Origin: an uncultured Cyclobacteriaceae bacterium
GTDB lineage: Bacteria > Bacteroidota > Bacteroidia > Cytophagales > Cyclobacteriaceae
Direction: 5' to 3'
Assembly (NCBI GenBank): GCA_947492745.1
Contig: CANLOE010000013.1
Span: 21,188 to 85,187 of the forward strand
DNA: 64,000 nt
Both the position numbers and the translations under genes were made by a program. Numbering within the stretch: the first letter of the stretch is position 1; each line of letters begins with the position of its first letter. Below are positions 63,929-64,000 of this stretch, one piece after another. The notes beneath the pieces were generated by a model. The model saw only the letters and a program-made list of their open reading frames with translations. It did not search any database and was not told the origin of the DNA.

Positions 63929-64000
63929 TACAAATTTAGGTTTTAAATGTCGTATAAGATTCCGCGGGTCATTTTGTTTCAATCAAGGCGAGAACCGCAG
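63929..64000. mobile_element. TACAAA element, copy 6, cut by window end
   Basis: It begins TACAAATTTAGGTTT after a TTA flank, in the orientation of copies 3 and 4, and follows the family up to GAGAACCGCAG at the last base. The rest lies outside the window. Confidence 0.8.

Overview
The window looks like a chromosomal segment of a marine-type member of the Bacteroidota, probably order Cytophagales. Four genes belong to gliding motility / type IX secretion (sprE/porW, a porE-like gene, gldD, gldE). There is a SusC/SusD pair, several -7 elements of the Bacteroidota form TAnnTTTG, an ATP synthase operon without atpD/atpC, and the conserved blocks mutY-ssb-gldE-gldD and HU-TPR-small basic ORF-rng. 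I saw no rRNA, tRNA, CRISPR array or complete insertion sequence with its own DDE transposase. The genus cannot be fixed from what is visible.

Layout. 1-5 kb: the 5' part of a class A penicillin-binding protein, then sprE. 5-12.4 kb: an M23 peptidase, a bactofilin, atpZ, an AtpI-like membrane protein and atpBEFHAG, closed by a strong terminator. 12.4-15.6 kb: a repeat-rich zone around a NYN/OST-HTH gene. 15.6-19.7 kb: a minus-strand operon of response regulator, histidine kinase, Big2-DM13 lipoprotein and outer-membrane barrel. 20-25 kb: a small conserved protein, the porE-like gene and purM. 25-27.3 kb: a RAYT transposase island with REP-type hairpin doublets, a relic RAYT and a truncated AT-rich gene. 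27.3-35 kb: TetR, SusC, SusD, a phosphodiesterase-type lipoprotein and a small membrane protein. 35.7-41.9 kb: two tandem M1 metallopeptidases, a HupE/UreJ protein and a DUF6702-like protein. 42.3-46.6 kb: a 2'-5' RNA ligase-like gene, an AraC regulator, and a three-gene operon next to a GbsR/MarR regulator. 48-52 kb: a TPR protein and a two-gene osmoprotectant ABC transporter. 52-59 kb: gldD/gldE/ssb/mutY and HU/TPR/rng. 59-64 kb: a HerA-like ATPase, DUF4332, DUF1801, NUDIX and Pmp3-type genes.

The most distinctive feature is a population of short non-autonomous inverted-repeat elements. At least five families occur: a 159-bp TACAAA element with TAA/TTA target duplications, two AACCCA-ended elements that insert at TTAA, a longer GAGC-ended element, and a GAGACTG-ended element. 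Several are nested in one another, and four abut or supply the stop codon of a neighbouring gene. Other points worth following are a fused ABC permease/binding protein whose binding domain is circularly permuted, a shared inverted-repeat motif in front of both the GbsR gene and its neighbouring operon, a clear TetR-type operator upstream of the SusCD genes, and a 29-residue basic ORF just upstream of rng that is easily missed.
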